Part shown: positions 15,970-25,345 of the stretch, in pieces
Position numbering within the stretch: the stretch's first letter is position 1
Layout: each line of letters starts with the position of its first letter
Assembly (NCBI RefSeq): GCF_016888165.1
Contig: NZ_JACSWC010000194.1
Span: 1 to 46,847, forward strand
Source: Halomicronema sp. CCY15110
GTDB taxonomy: Bacteria; Cyanobacteriota; Cyanobacteriia; Phormidesmidales; Phormidesmidaceae
Direction: 5' to 3'
Length of the DNA stretch: 46,847 nucleotides
The notes under the pieces: model-generated
Told to the model about the DNA's origin: nothing
Database searches by the model: none
Seen by the model: the letters and a program-made list of their open reading frames with translations, nothing else
Position numbers and translations under genes: made by a program

Positions 15970-17286
15970 ATGGGCACGACGCCGAAGATTATTGTGCTGG
16001 ATGATGATCCCACCGGATCCCAGACGGTTCATAGCTGCTTGCTGCTGTTGCAGTGGGATGTTGACACCCTCGTGCTGGGACTGCAAGACGACTCGCCGCT
16101 GATGTTTGTACTGACGAATACGCGGGCGCTGTCGCCAGCGCAGGCCGAGGCCGTGACTCGCGAAGTTTGCCAGAATCTGAAAGTGGCCATTCCCCAAGCG
16201 GGGATCGAAGAGTTTTTGGTCGTGAGCCGCTCTGACTCGACCCTGCGGGGGCACTACCCGATTGAAACAGATGCGATCGCCGCCGAACTTGGCCCCTTTG
16301 ACGCACATTTCATGGTGCCCGCCTTTTTTGAAGGGGGGCGCATCACCCGCGACAGCACCCACTACGTCGTGCAAAACGGCACCCCTGTCCCGGCCCACGA
16401 AACGGAATTCGCGAAAGATTCCGTGTTTGGCTATAGCACCGCCTACTTGCCGGATTACGTGGCGGAAAAAACGAGTGGCGCGATCGCCCCTGACCAAGTC
16501 GAGCGCTTCACGCTGGATCGGGTGCGATCGGGGATTGCAGAGGCATTGAAGGGTTTAGAAGGAAACACTTGCGTGGCGGTAGATGGGGAAACCCAAGCCG
16601 ACCTCAACGCCTTTGCCCAAGAAGTTTTGGCCGCTGCCGCTGACGGGAAACGCTTCTTATTTCGCAGTGCAGCGAGCCTGTTAACCGCGTTGGCGGCGCT
16701 GCCCCCTCAGCCGATCGCTGCCACCGACATGGCGCAGTATGTGAAAGACCATCATCCCGGCGCGATTCTCATTGGCTCCCACGTGAAAAAGACCACGCAG
16801 CAATTAGCCGAGTTGCTCAAAGCACCGGGCATTGTCGGTGTGGAAGTCGATGTAACGCAGATGCTGGACGATTGGGCAGCAGGGCGATCGCGCCTCTTAA
16901 CCTCCACCCTGGCCCAGGTCAGCCAAATTCACGCCCGCGGCGACACCCCCGCCATCTACACCAGTCGCGAAGAACTCACCTTTCCCGATGTGCAGACTCG
17001 TCTCGCCTTTGGCGAACAGGTATCGGGTCTCTTGATGGACATTGTACGCGGGCTCCCCAGCGACCTGGGCTTTTTGATCAGCAAAGGGGGCATCACCTCC
17101 AACGACACCTTGAGCAAGGGACTCGCCCTCCGCACCACCCGGCTGCTAGGGCAAATTTTGCCCGGCGTATCGGTCGTCCGTACCGAAGCGGATCATCCGC
17201 AGTTCTCGGCCATGCCAGTGGTCTTATTTCCCGGCAATGTGGGTGATGAAAATGCCCTTGCCTTGGCGTATCAGAGGCTAAGCTAG
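15970..17286 (+). CDS. Four-carbon acid sugar kinase family protein
   Basis: Protein of 438 residues; GGAGGAG lies just ahead of ATG 15970. The N-terminal half starts with VLDDDPTGSQTVHS and has RSDSTLRGHYPIE, hallmarks of the DUF1537/four-carbon acid sugar kinase family (OtnK/DtnK-like). The C-terminal nucleotide-binding part includes LISKGGITSNDTL and VLFPGNVGDENAL. Known members phosphorylate erythronate- or threonate-type acids with ATP. No aldolase or dehydrogenase partner lies next to it, so the substrate cannot be inferred here. The length is normal for the family. Confidence 0.85.
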   Translation: MGTTPKIIVLDDDPTGSQTVHSCLLLLQWDVDTLVLGLQDDSPLMFVLTNTRALSPAQAEAVTREVCQNLKVAIPQAGIEEFLVVSRSDSTLRGHYPIETDAIAAELGPFDAHFMVPAFFEGGRITRDSTHYVVQNGTPVPAHETEFAKDSVFGYSTAYLPDYVAEKTSGAIAPDQVERFTLDRVRSGIAEALKGLEGNTCVAVDGETQADLNAFAQEVLAAAADGKRFLFRSAASLLTALAALPPQPIAATDMAQYVKDHHPGAILIGSHVKKTTQQLAELLKAPGIVGVEVDVTQMLDDWAAGRSRLLTSTLAQVSQIHARGDTPAIYTSREELTFPDVQTRLAFGEQVSGLLMDIVRGLPSDLGFLISKGGITSNDTLSKGLALRTTRLLGQILPGVSVVRTEADHPQFSAMPVVLFPGNVGDENALALAYQRLS

Positions 17287-17383
17287 GAAAGCCGCTAAAA
17301 GCTACCCACGGGCGATGATCCCCGTGCTCCCGCTGTGGGTTGTCTGGTACGGCGTCATCAACATTGCAATTGTGGAAAGTGTC

Positions 17384-18019
17384 ATGTCTGAGGCAGATAG
17401 ATTCCGGGTCGTCATCTTTGGTTCTGCGCGTTTGAAGCCTGAGGATACGGTGTATGAGCAGGTGCGACGATTAGCCCGGTTGCTGGGTCGAGACGGTATG
17501 GATGTGGTCACCGGGGGCGGCCCTGGATTGATGGAAGCGGCCAACTGGGGCCATCGCGAAGGCCGTGCAGATCCCAACAGTGTTGATGCGTCTAGCAAAT
17601 CCTATGGCCTCAATATCAAGTTGCCCTTTGAAGAAGCCGCGAATCCCCATGTGGATATTAAGCACGACTTCGATCGCTTCTCTGAACGCCTCGATCATTT
17701 CATGCACTTGGCGAATGCGGTCGTGGTCGCTCCCGGTGGCGTCGGTACCCTGCTAGAGCTGGCCTACACCTGGCAACTGATGCAGGTCGAGCACATCTGC
17801 AATATTCCCATTGTGCTGCTGGGCGATATGTGGGAAGACTTTCTGCGCTGGGTCAAGGCTTGGCCCCTAGAAAAGCGGCTGATCAATCCCGAAGACTACG
17901 AGATGCTGTATCTCGTGCGCAACTGCGACGAAGCGTTTGAAGTCGTGCGCGCCGCCCAACGCAAGTTTGTTGAAAGCAATGGCGACTTTTGTCTCAACTA
18001 TCAGCAGTACAAGCTGTGA
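17384..18019 (+). CDS. LOG-family protein (TIGR00730-like)
   Basis: Protein of 211 residues from ATG 17384 (MSEADRF); the longer frame to 17315 adds residues unlike the family. Rossmann-type motifs are visible: GGGPGLMEAANWG and PGGVGTLLELAY, corresponding to the GGG(x)GLM and PGGxGTxxE signatures of LOG phosphoribohydrolases. Such enzymes cut nucleotide monophosphates to free base and ribose phosphate, including cytokinin precursors; the physiological substrate in cyanobacteria is not clear. It ends 20 bases before an inverted repeat that separates it from the converging phosphohexomutase gene. Confidence 0.85.
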   Translation: MSEADRFRVVIFGSARLKPEDTVYEQVRRLARLLGRDGMDVVTGGGPGLMEAANWGHREGRADPNSVDASSKSYGLNIKLPFEEAANPHVDIKHDFDRFSERLDHFMHLANAVVVAPGGVGTLLELAYTWQLMQVEHICNIPIVLLGDMWEDFLRWVKAWPLEKRLINPEDYEMLYLVRNCDEAFEVVRAAQRKFVESNGDFCLNYQQYKL

Positions 18020-18039
18020 GCGACAGATCGGGTAACGAC

Positions 18040-18117
18040 ACAACAGAACCCCGTTCTTTTGCCCACAAGCCTGGTATTAGTGAACTTCTGGCAAGGGAAA
18101 AATCGGGGTTCTGTTGT
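18040..18117. terminator. Long-loop inverted repeat between converging genes
   Basis: ACAACAGAACCCCG (18040-18053) and its exact reverse complement (18104-18117) flank a 50-base loop whose edges also pair in part (TTTTGCCC with GGGAAAA). It can end transcription from both sides; a small element remnant is an alternative. Confidence 0.55.
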
Positions 18118-18129
18118 TGAGAACACTTA

Positions 18130-19668
18130 TCAAGACTTGAAAGCGGACAAATCCAGGCCAGTTTGAGTCTTGAAGAAGGCTTGGAGACGCGCCGCCATCT
18201 GGGCCACACCGCCCTCCACATTAGATTCGATATTGAGGGGTAACACCGGGTCGTGCAGCGACAATCGCAGCAAAAACCAGCCGTTTTGCTCTGGACTGGT
18301 GCAAGCAACGCGCAACCCTTCGTAGTTGTGGGGCACGATTGCCCAGCCCGGTTGCTCAGCGACAAAGTCTTGGAGTTGCTGAATAACGCTGCTGCCGTGG
18401 ACTTGGAAGTCCGGCTCCAGAATCTTGAGCCGAAACTCCTGGCTTTCTGCCGGTTCTTGCAAATTGGTGATCAGGTCAGTCAAGCGTTTGCCGCTGAGTC
18501 GCGCCTTGGCGAGTTCGCCCAAGAGCTTGCTGACGAGGTAAGCCCCATCGTCCAAGAAATAGTTTTCGCGCATGGCTCCGTGACCGGAGGTTTCGATCGC
18601 CAGCCAAGATTCCTGCCCCGCTTCATTCAACCGCATCGCCTCGTTGATCACATTTTTGTAGCCGCGCTTAAAGCGATGGTGAACACCGCCCAAATCTTGC
18701 TCGATAAAGCGGGTCAGGCCATCGGAGGTAATGGAGTCGGTCACGATAGTCGAACCGGGATGCGCTTGCAGGACAACGGCTGAAATCAATGCAATGAGAC
18801 GATTGCGGTTGAGTTCCTGCCCCTCGTGATCGACTGCCGCCCCGCGATCGACATCCGTGTCAAAAATAATGCCAAAGTCGGCCTGGTTAGCGGTGACAGC
18901 TTCACAAATCGCCGCCATCGCTGCCTCATTTTCCGGGTTGGGGACGTGATTGGGAAAGGTGCCATCGGGGTCGAGAAACTGACTCCCGGTGGTATCGGCT
19001 CCCAACGGCTGTAATACCTGGTCAGCGTAGAAACCGCCTGCCCCATTGCCCGCATCCACCACAATGTTGAGCCCTTGTAAAGGCTCATCAAAATGGTCGG
19101 GATGATTCACTGCGGCGCGAATCTGCCGCACTAGCTCGGCGGCATAGGCGGAGATGAGGTCGCGCGGGGCGATCGCGCCTGGTTCTCTAGCAGTCTGGAA
19201 GTCGGCAGTCGCCGCCAAGTCCAAAATGCTCTTGATGTCAGGTTTGCTGAGCCCCCCTTGGCGGGTAAAAAACTTCAACCCGTTGCGATTAAACGGTAAA
19301 TGGCTGGCCGTGAGCATGATCGCGCCATCGCATTGAAACTCGGGCAGCACCGTGCTCATAAACATAGCCGGAGTCGAGGCCATGCTCACGTCGTAAACCT
19401 GGCTACCCATCGCCGTCATGCCTTCTGTGACAGCAGTCATTAGGGTCGGGCCAGAGAGGCGACTGTCGCGACCGATCGCTAGCGTCAACTCAGTGGCGGG
19501 CTTGTCCAGCTGGGCCGCGAGCCAACTCACAAAGGCTTGGCCCAATGTGTGAGCCACCGCAGGCGTCAGGTTCACAGGCTCACCCGGCACCCCGGCGATC
19601 GCCACGCCGCGAATGTCAGACCCATTTTGTAGGGCAGCCCAATTCACCGATGTTGTGGAAAGAACCAT
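18130..19668 (-). CDS. Phosphoglucomutase/phosphomannomutase family enzyme
   Basis: Protein of 512 residues. The alpha-D-phosphohexomutase motifs are in order: GRDSRLSGP (substrate loop), TASHLPFNRNGLKFF with the phosphorylated serine, the metal site DTDVDRGA, and ETSGHGAMRENYFLDDGAY for sugar binding. It interconverts hexose 1- and 6-phosphates for glycogen, cell-wall or nucleotide-sugar synthesis. TASHLP replaces the more usual TASHNP, a tolerated change in this family. Sequence alone does not decide between glucose and mannose. The gene stands alone between the LOG-like gene and rarD. Confidence 0.88.
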   Translation of the reverse strand: MVLSTTSVNWAALQNGSDIRGVAIAGVPGEPVNLTPAVAHTLGQAFVSWLAAQLDKPATELTLAIGRDSRLSGPTLMTAVTEGMTAMGSQVYDVSMASTPAMFMSTVLPEFQCDGAIMLTASHLPFNRNGLKFFTRQGGLSKPDIKSILDLAATADFQTAREPGAIAPRDLISAYAAELVRQIRAAVNHPDHFDEPLQGLNIVVDAGNGAGGFYADQVLQPLGADTTGSQFLDPDGTFPNHVPNPENEAAMAAICEAVTANQADFGIIFDTDVDRGAAVDHEGQELNRNRLIALISAVVLQAHPGSTIVTDSITSDGLTRFIEQDLGGVHHRFKRGYKNVINEAMRLNEAGQESWLAIETSGHGAMRENYFLDDGAYLVSKLLGELAKARLSGKRLTDLITNLQEPAESQEFRLKILEPDFQVHGSSVIQQLQDFVAEQPGWAIVPHNYEGLRVACTSPEQNGWFLLRLSLHDPVLPLNIESNVEGGVAQMAARLQAFFKTQTGLDLSAFKS

Positions 19669-19804
19669 GGGCGATCGCTCCGTTGCAGTTTCCTTCTCAC
19701 CTTAAAAGTGACCAGCGCGATTCCGCGATTTCTTCAGCTTTTTTGCACGTCAGGCGGAACTTGCTGGCGATCGCACCGATTGGGCTCCCGCATACTTTCC
19801 AAAA

Positions 19805-20707
19805 TCAGCCTGGGCGCGATCGCTGCATCAGTGATGTGGTGGAATAAATGACCAATGCTGTCCAAATGCAGCCAAAGGTGACCAGGTGCGTCGGGGTAAA
19901 CGGCTCCCGATACAGAAATACGCCCAGCACCAACTGTATCGAAGGCGCGACATATTGAAAAAAGCCCAAGGTCGAGAGCCGCAACCGCTTGGCCGCATTG
20001 TTGAACCACAGCAGCGGCATGGAGGTCATCACCCCCGCCCCGATAAATAAGAGGCTTAAAGGCACCGTTGAACCGAAATTGCCCACGCCCGTGACCTGCC
20101 AGTAGCTCACTACCAGCAACGCTAACGGGGTAATCATTAACGTTTCCACTGCCAGGCCGACCATGGGGGCGACAGCCACCACCTTGCGCAACAGGCCATA
20201 AAACGCAAAGGTAAACGCCAGCCCCAACGCAATCCACGGCACCGCCCCAAACTGCCAAATAAAGTAGCCGACGCCGATCGCCGCCAACCCCACCGCCATC
20301 TGCTGGCCCCGCAGTAGCCGCTCCCGCAAAAACACGAAACCTAGCAAGACCGTCACCAGGGGATTGATGAAGTAGCCGAGGCTGGTTTCCACCACGCGAT
20401 CGCTGTTCACCCCGTAGATGTAGAGACCCCAATTACAGGTCAGTAAGGTCGCCGTTGCGAGTAAAATCCGTAAGGTTTTGGGCGATCGCAGCAAGGCTCC
20501 CACCTCCGCCTGGCGCTGCTGCACCAGCAAAATGCCGCTCAAAAACACCAGCGACCAGATCATGCGATGGCACAGCACTTCTACTGGCGAACTTTGCTGA
20601 AAAAACTTCCAGTAAATGGGGAGTAACCCCCAAGCGCCGTAGGCCAGCACCGCGTAGAAGCCGCCAGCCCTGCTAGCCGACTGCGATGATTGAGACGATT
20701 CGTTCAA
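19805..20707 (-). CDS. rarD: RarD-type EamA-family transporter
   Basis: Protein of 300 residues. A TTG start at 20707 is chosen: GAGGA lies 7 bases upstream, and the resulting length matches the family; the open frame extends to 20836 without a better start. About ten hydrophobic segments are visible, with YGAWGLLPIYWKFF at the start, NWGLYIYGVNSDRVVETSLGYFINPL in the middle and LGFFQYVAPSIQLVLGVF near the end. These are RarD signatures of the drug/metabolite transporter superfamily. Substrate is unknown. It sits in the cytoplasmic membrane. Confidence 0.88.
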   Translation of the reverse strand: MNESSQSSQSASRAGGFYAVLAYGAWGLLPIYWKFFQQSSPVEVLCHRMIWSLVFLSGILLVQQRQAEVGALLRSPKTLRILLATATLLTCNWGLYIYGVNSDRVVETSLGYFINPLVTVLLGFVFLRERLLRGQQMAVGLAAIGVGYFIWQFGAVPWIALGLAFTFAFYGLLRKVVAVAPMVGLAVETLMITPLALLVVSYWQVTGVGNFGSTVPLSLLFIGAGVMTSMPLLWFNNAAKRLRLSTLGFFQYVAPSIQLVLGVFLYREPFTPTHLVTFGCIWTALVIYSTTSLMQRSRPG

Positions 20708-20826
20708 GCCGACTTCCTCGCGAGGCAAAGCCCATATCCTAACAGGGGAACCGGGGGCATCTGTGGGTGTGATCGAGGCTCCTAAATATTTGCAACCCAC
20801 ATTAGAGACCTGACCAATCACCTTCG

Positions 20827-20900
20827 CTGCCCCCACTCCCCTGCGCCCCCACTCCCCTGCGCCCCCACTCCCTCACTCCCCCACCCATATCCCCCGCCCA
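20827..20900. repeat. C-rich 16-bp tandem repeat between rarD and the riboswitch
   Basis: About three near-exact copies of GCGCCCCCACTCCCCT are followed by degenerate CCCATATCCCCC units. It lies in the 428-base gap between the divergent rarD and cbiX genes, ahead of the riboswitch. Confidence 0.8.
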
Positions 20901-20959
20901 TATCCCCCTCCCCAGCATTCATTCCCGCAGAGCAGTGAGATAAGATGACAGAGCAAAAT

Positions 20960-21085
20960 TGATGCCGCCACCTGAGGGGAAAGTTCGGTGCGTGAACTCG
21001 TTCACCAATCCGACACTGTGCCGCAACTGTGATCAATCTCTACCACGCACGAGGTAAGAGGTTTTCAGTCAGAACACCCTCTGTG
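20960..21085 (+). promoter_or_regulatory. Cobalamin riboswitch ahead of cbiX
   Basis: The conserved core is visible in order: GGGGAAAGTTCGGTGC near 20977, AATCCGACACTGTGCCGCAACTGT near 21007 (in two parts AATCCGACACTG and GCCGCAACTGTGAT), and TCAGTCAGAACACC near 21065. These match the paired elements and receptor loop of cobalamin (B12) aptamers. It sits 50 bases before a cobaltochelatase start, which fits B12 feedback control. High cobalamin would be expected to lower expression. The 5' edge is approximate. Confidence 0.88.
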
Positions 21086-21135
21086 GCTTTGTATCTTGAT
21101 CGCCTGCGTTGCACAGGCTCGGAGATAAATCACGA

Positions 21136-22176
21136 ATGACCACCGCGCAAATTTTGACTCATCCCGGTGTTTTTGACGCCGATCATTCCTTAAAACTGAC
21201 GCCTTTACCGGAACAGCGCCCCCTGTTACTCATTGGTCACGGCAGCCGCGATGCCCAGGGCCGGCAAAACGTGCTGGATTTTGCCGCTGCTTATCAAGCT
21301 TTAGATGCGTCCCGTCCGGTCATTCCCTGTTTTCTGGAACTGACCGAACCGTCTATTCAAGCTGGGGTCGATCGCTGTGTTGAGGCCGGCTACACCGATA
21401 TCTCAGCGCTACCTGTGTTGCTGTTTGCCGCGCGACACAACAAGTTCGATGTCACCAATGAACTGGATCGCGCTCGGCAACGGCATCCCCAAGTCACGTT
21501 TCACTATGGGCGACACTTTGGCATTACCCCGGAGATCTTGGATTTGTGGCGCGATCGCCTCACTCAACTCGACAGTCCGGCGTACAATCCCCGGCAGATC
21601 CAACGGCAAGACACCGTGCTGCTGTTTGTCGGGCGTGGGGCCAGCGACCCCGATGCCAATGGCGATGTTTACAAACTGGCGCGCATGGTGTGGGAAGGCA
21701 GCGGCTACGATACCGTGGAAACTTGCTTCGTCGGCATCACCCATCCCCGGCTGGAAGAAGGTTTTCGGCGGGCACGGCTGTATCAGCCCAAGCGCATCAT
21801 CGTGTTGCCTTACTTCTTGTTCACGGGCGTACTGATGAAAAAGATTCAAGATATCGCCGCTCAACAGCAGGTTGCCCATCCCGAAACTGAAGTCGTATGT
21901 TTGCCGGAAATGGGCCTTCACCAGCAGTTGCTCGGGGTGATGCGCCGCCGCGAAATTGAGACCCAAACCGGGTCGGTCGCGATGAACTGTGAAATGTGCA
22001 AGTTCCGATTAGCCGCCTTTGATGCTCATGGTTCCAGTCACGGGCATGATCACAGCGATGACCCGGCTCACGGGCACCCTCACGGTCACGGCCACCCTCA
22101 CGACCATGGCAGTGAAATGCCCGATCCTTATGCGGAACCGGCGCAATATCACGATCGCATTTGGCAAGTGCCCTAA
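21136..22176 (+). CDS. cbiX: Sirohydrochlorin cobaltochelatase CbiX, long form
   Basis: Protein of 346 residues from ATG 21136. Two CbiX-like halves are visible: [12 protein letters not shown] and [13 protein letters not shown] in the first, [14 protein letters not shown] and [14 protein letters not shown] in the second. It inserts cobalt into sirohydrochlorin in cobalamin synthesis. The last 45 residues are very rich in His with Asp and Gly ([14 protein letters not shown]), as in other long CbiX proteins, and probably hold metal. An upstream cobalamin riboswitch supports the assignment. sipA follows 61 bases later in the same direction and may share the transcript. A CPxC-like cluster (NCEMCKF) lies before the His tail and could carry an Fe-S cluster or metal. 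Confidence 0.9.
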   Translation: MTTAQILTHPGVFDADHSLKLTPLPEQRPLLLIGHGSRDAQGRQNVLDFAAAYQALDASRPVIPCFLELTEPSIQAGVDRCVEAGYTDISALPVLLFAARHNKFDVTNELDRARQRHPQVTFHYGRHFGITPEILDLWRDRLTQLDSPAYNPRQIQRQDTVLLFVGRGASDPDANGDVYKLARMVWEGSGYDTVETCFVGITHPRLEEGFRRARLYQPKRIIVLPYFLFTGVLMKKIQDIAAQQQVAHPETEVVCLPEMGLHQQLLGVMRRREIETQTGSVAMNCEMCKFRLAAFDAHGSSHGHDHSDDPAHGHPHGHGHPHDHGSEMPDPYAEPAQYHDRIWQVP

Positions 22177-22237
22177 CAGCGATATGTTGAGGGTGGAGCC
22201 ACCGGACTCCACCCCAGTTCTTCACGGTGATTTGACG

Positions 22238-22483
22238 ATGAGTGAGTCCTTTATCATTGGCGATCGCGTTTATCTCGCCACCACCCCGCCTTATATCAAG
22301 ACCGCCGACACCATGCCCATGCTGCGCCCCAGCGACACGGTGCCCGTCGGGACACCGGGCATCATTGTGCAGCAAAAGCCGGGGGATTCCTGGGTGGTCA
22401 AATTTGAGCAGGGATCCTTTCTGGTCGACACCCCCTATTTAGCCAAAGTCGTTTACGAAAACAACTCGGCCACAGAAGAGTAA
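22238..22483 (+). CDS. sipA: SipA-type regulator (NblS-interacting protein, DUF3148)
   Basis: Protein of 81 residues from ATG 22238. It starts SESFIIGDRVYLATTPPYIKT and continues with ADTMPMLRPSDTVPVG, then WVVKFEQGSFLVDTPYL. This is the small beta-barrel SipA/DUF3148 family, whose founder binds the histidine kinase NblS and adjusts light- and nutrient-stress output in cyanobacteria. The length fits. The start is set by homology, since the open frame runs further back inside cbiX. It lies 61 bases after cbiX with no terminator seen, so cotranscription under the riboswitch is possible. Confidence 0.85.
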   Translation: MSESFIIGDRVYLATTPPYIKTADTMPMLRPSDTVPVGTPGIIVQQKPGDSWVVKFEQGSFLVDTPYLAKVVYENNSATEE

Positions 22484-22604
22484 AGCTGACGGGTGCGACA
22501 GGATATCGCACATCTGGCCAATGCCAACGAAGCCGCGTCATCGCGTAACGCCGATTAAGGATGCTGCTGTTCGTCAGCGATCGCTGCTCTCCCCAGAAAA
22601 CTGG

Positions 22605-24116
22605 CTATTGCCAATGGGGTGGCGTGCGTCCATAGAGACGAATCATTTCCCGCAGGCGTTCTCGCAGTTCACCCGTGAGCATTTCGGAACGATAGCGCCA
22701 GGCCCAGTTGCCGTCAGGCTTGCCGGGTGAGTTCATGCGGGCAAAGCTGCCGAGTCCCAACACGTCTTGCAGGGGAATGATCGCCTGGTTAGCAATGGAA
22801 CTCAGCGCTAAGCGAATCAAGCTCCAGTGAATGCCATCGGCATGGAGACCGCCGAGATAGCGGAGGACGCGATCGCGCTCGTATTCTCCAGCTTGATCAA
22901 ACCAGCCCACCGTCGTGTCGTTGTCGTGGGTGCCGGTATACACCAAGCAGTTGTTCACATAGTTGAACGGCAGATACGGATTCGTGTCGTCACCACCGAA
23001 GGCAAACTGCAAAATCTTCATGCCGGGAAAATCAAATTGATCCCGCAGGGCTTCGACCTCGGGCGTGATGACGCCCAAGTCTTCGGCCAAAATCGGCAGA
23101 CTGCCAAACTCTTCCTTCACCGCGTTGAAAAAGGCTTCCCCTGGCGCTTTCACCCATTCACCATTGAGGGCAGTGGTTTCGCCTTCGGGCACGGCCCAAT
23201 AAGCTTCAAACCCGCGGAAATGGTCAATCCGCGTCAGGTCAACGTAATCGAGCAATGATTTGACCCGCTGGAGCCACCAACGAAATCCTCGCTTTTGAAT
23301 TTCTTCCCAGTTATAGGTCGGGTTGCCCCAGAGCTGCCCCGTTTCGCTGAAATAGTCAGGCGGCACTCCCGCCATCTCAGAGGGCTCTAGCGTTTCCTCA
23401 TCAATCATGAAATTGTGGGGAAAAGCCCAAACGTCCACGCTGTCGTGGGCGACATAAATCGGCATGTCGCCCACAATTTGAATGTGCCGATCATTGGCGT
23501 ATTGCTTGAGCTCATGCCACTGGCGTGTAAATTCAAATTGGAAGTACTTGTGATAGCTAATTACGGTCGCCAGCTTATCGTGCCATTCTGACATTGCCTG
23601 CGGGTTACGCCGGGCCAGGGCGGCATCCCATTGATGCCAGCCAGCGCCATGATGGGCACGTTTCAACGCCATAAAAAAGGCATAGTCGTCCAGCCAAAAG
23701 GCCCGCTCCTGACAAAAGGTGTCGTACTCACTGCGAGAGTCTTCGTCAGCGGTGGCATTGAACGTTTCGGCCGCTTTTTCCAACAGTTTGAGCTTAGTCG
23801 GCAAGACTTGACCAAAGTCCACTTCATCTTCAGGACAGTGGGGGAAGTCGTCTAAATCGGATTGCTCTAACAAGCCGCGATCGCGCAGCTTTTCCAAGCT
23901 AATGAGCAGGTGATTCCCCGCCATCGACGAGTAAGACATATACGGCGAGTTGCCATGGCCGGTCGGCCCCAGGGGCAAGACTTGCCAGAGTTGTTGTCCC
24001 GTTTCGTCGAGAAAATCGACGAACTCATAGGCAGTGGGGCCCAGATCGCCCATACCAAACCGCCCAGGAAATGAGGTGGGGTGTAACAGAATGCCGCTCG
24101 CTCGTTGAAAAGGCAT
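22605..24116 (-). CDS. malQ: 4-alpha-glucanotransferase
   Basis: Protein of 503 residues beginning FQRASGILLHPTSFPG, the GH77 N-terminus. Active-site blocks are present: TRIDHFRGFEAYW (nucleophile aspartate), LAEDLGVITPEV (acid/base region) and VYTGTHDNDTT (third carboxylate). It transfers maltodextrin chains in glycogen breakdown in the cytoplasm. Length and motif order are normal. It is divergent from the Nudix gene upstream across about 90-190 bases, depending on the Nudix start. Confidence 0.93.
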   Translation of the reverse strand: MPFQRASGILLHPTSFPGRFGMGDLGPTAYEFVDFLDETGQQLWQVLPLGPTGHGNSPYMSYSSMAGNHLLISLEKLRDRGLLEQSDLDDFPHCPEDEVDFGQVLPTKLKLLEKAAETFNATADEDSRSEYDTFCQERAFWLDDYAFFMALKRAHHGAGWHQWDAALARRNPQAMSEWHDKLATVISYHKYFQFEFTRQWHELKQYANDRHIQIVGDMPIYVAHDSVDVWAFPHNFMIDEETLEPSEMAGVPPDYFSETGQLWGNPTYNWEEIQKRGFRWWLQRVKSLLDYVDLTRIDHFRGFEAYWAVPEGETTALNGEWVKAPGEAFFNAVKEEFGSLPILAEDLGVITPEVEALRDQFDFPGMKILQFAFGGDDTNPYLPFNYVNNCLVYTGTHDNDTTVGWFDQAGEYERDRVLRYLGGLHADGIHWSLIRLALSSIANQAIIPLQDVLGLGSFARMNSPGKPDGNWAWRYRSEMLTGELRERLREMIRLYGRTPPHWQ

Positions 24117-24302
24117 CGGTTCTTCGATAACGTCCCACTGACTTTAGCATGGCAATAATCAGGAATAACTGAGCGCTGGATAGAGTTTTGCCGATCGCTC
24201 CGTGTGCGTAACTGCCGCAGCTTGGCTTCAGCGATCGCGAGGATTCCGGCCAAAATCTCCTATGGTAGTAAAACTGTTTATTTGGCAAATGGCTGGCTGG
24301 CT

Positions 24303-24731
24303 GTGACGTACCGTAACCCCGCCCCCACCGTAGACATCGTGATCGAAATGCGCGATCGCCCCCACCGCCCCATTGTGCTGATTGAGCGGCGCAACGAGCC
24401 TTATGGCTGGGCGATCCCCGGTGGCTTTGTGGATTATGGGGAACGGGTCGAAACGGCAGCGATTCGTGAAGCCCAGGAAGAAACCCAGCTGGCCATTACC
24501 CTCATCGAACAGTTTTACGTCTATTCTGATCCCAGCCGCGACCCGCGCAAACATACCCTCAGCATCGTGTTTCTGGCCTACGCCACCGGCACCCCCGTCG
24601 CCGATGATGACGCCCAAGACATCGCCCTCTTTGCCCCGTGGGAGGTGCCGACCAACCTGTGTTTTGACCACGATCGCATCCTGCAAGACTATTGGCAGTA
24701 TCGCCACTATGGCGTCCGTCCGCGCCCGTGA
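24303..24731 (+). CDS. Nudix hydrolase
   Basis: Protein of about 142 residues from GTG 24303. Alternatives are TTG 24282 and GTG 24204, and no start has a good ribosome binding site. The Nudix box is complete: GGFVDYGERVE followed by REAQEET, preceded by LIERRNEPYGWAIPG. The family cleaves nucleoside diphosphates linked to another group, for example oxidised nucleotides or ADP-ribose. The sequence does not tell which. ridA follows 185 bases downstream. Confidence 0.85.
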   Translation: MTYRNPAPTVDIVIEMRDRPHRPIVLIERRNEPYGWAIPGGFVDYGERVETAAIREAQEETQLAITLIEQFYVYSDPSRDPRKHTLSIVFLAYATGTPVADDDAQDIALFAPWEVPTNLCFDHDRILQDYWQYRHYGVRPRP

Positions 24732-24916
24732 TCGCTCAGGCTCACAGGCCGAATTGTCGGTATTCCCGACGCGATCGTGGGGGCGAAAGGGCATGACCTT
24801 GACTGTTGCCAAAAGCCATAATTGAGGTGACGAGAATGCCTCACCCCTGCGGAATTTTGCATTGGCATTTCTCCCTGCAATAATGATGGCCGTTACACCA
24901 TTGCAAAGGAACATTC

Positions 24917-25306
24917 ATGGAACGCAAAATCGTGCAAACCGCTCAGGCACCGGCACCCGTCGGCCCTTACAACCAAGCGATCGCCGCGACGGGCTCAATG
25001 CTGTTTGTGTCAGGGCAGATTCCCCTTGATCCGCAAACGGGGACATTAGTCGGCGGCGACGATATTGTGGCCCAGACCGAGCAAGCGATCGCCAACCTCA
25101 AAGCCATCCTCGCCGCCGGGGGAGCCACCTTGGACAACGTGGTCAAAACCTCCGTCTTTCTCAAAGATATGAACGACTTTGCCACCATGAACGCCACCTA
25201 CGCGAAGCATTTTGGCGAAGAGAGCGCCCCCGCCCGCGCTTGTGTCGAAGTGGCCCGACTGCCCAAAGATGTGCGCGTCGAAATTGAATGTATTGCCGTC
25301 ATCTAA
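24917..25306 (+). CDS. ridA: RidA family enamine/imine deaminase
   Basis: Protein of 129 residues. It shows the full family pattern: [12 protein letters not shown] near the start, [13 protein letters not shown], and the C-terminal segment [19 protein letters not shown] with the conserved arginine. RidA hydrolyses reactive 2-aminoacrylate-type intermediates from threonine and serine dehydratases and so protects PLP enzymes. AAGGAAC lies ahead of the ATG. It converges with zur, whose stop lies 40 bases downstream. Confidence 0.92.
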   Translation: MERKIVQTAQAPAPVGPYNQAIAATGSMLFVSGQIPLDPQTGTLVGGDDIVAQTEQAIANLKAILAAGGATLDNVVKTSVFLKDMNDFATMNATYAKHFGEESAPARACVEVARLPKDVRVEIECIAVI

Positions 25307-25345
25307 GAAATCGAGGGGGGAATGGCGATCGCTCGACTCACGGGG

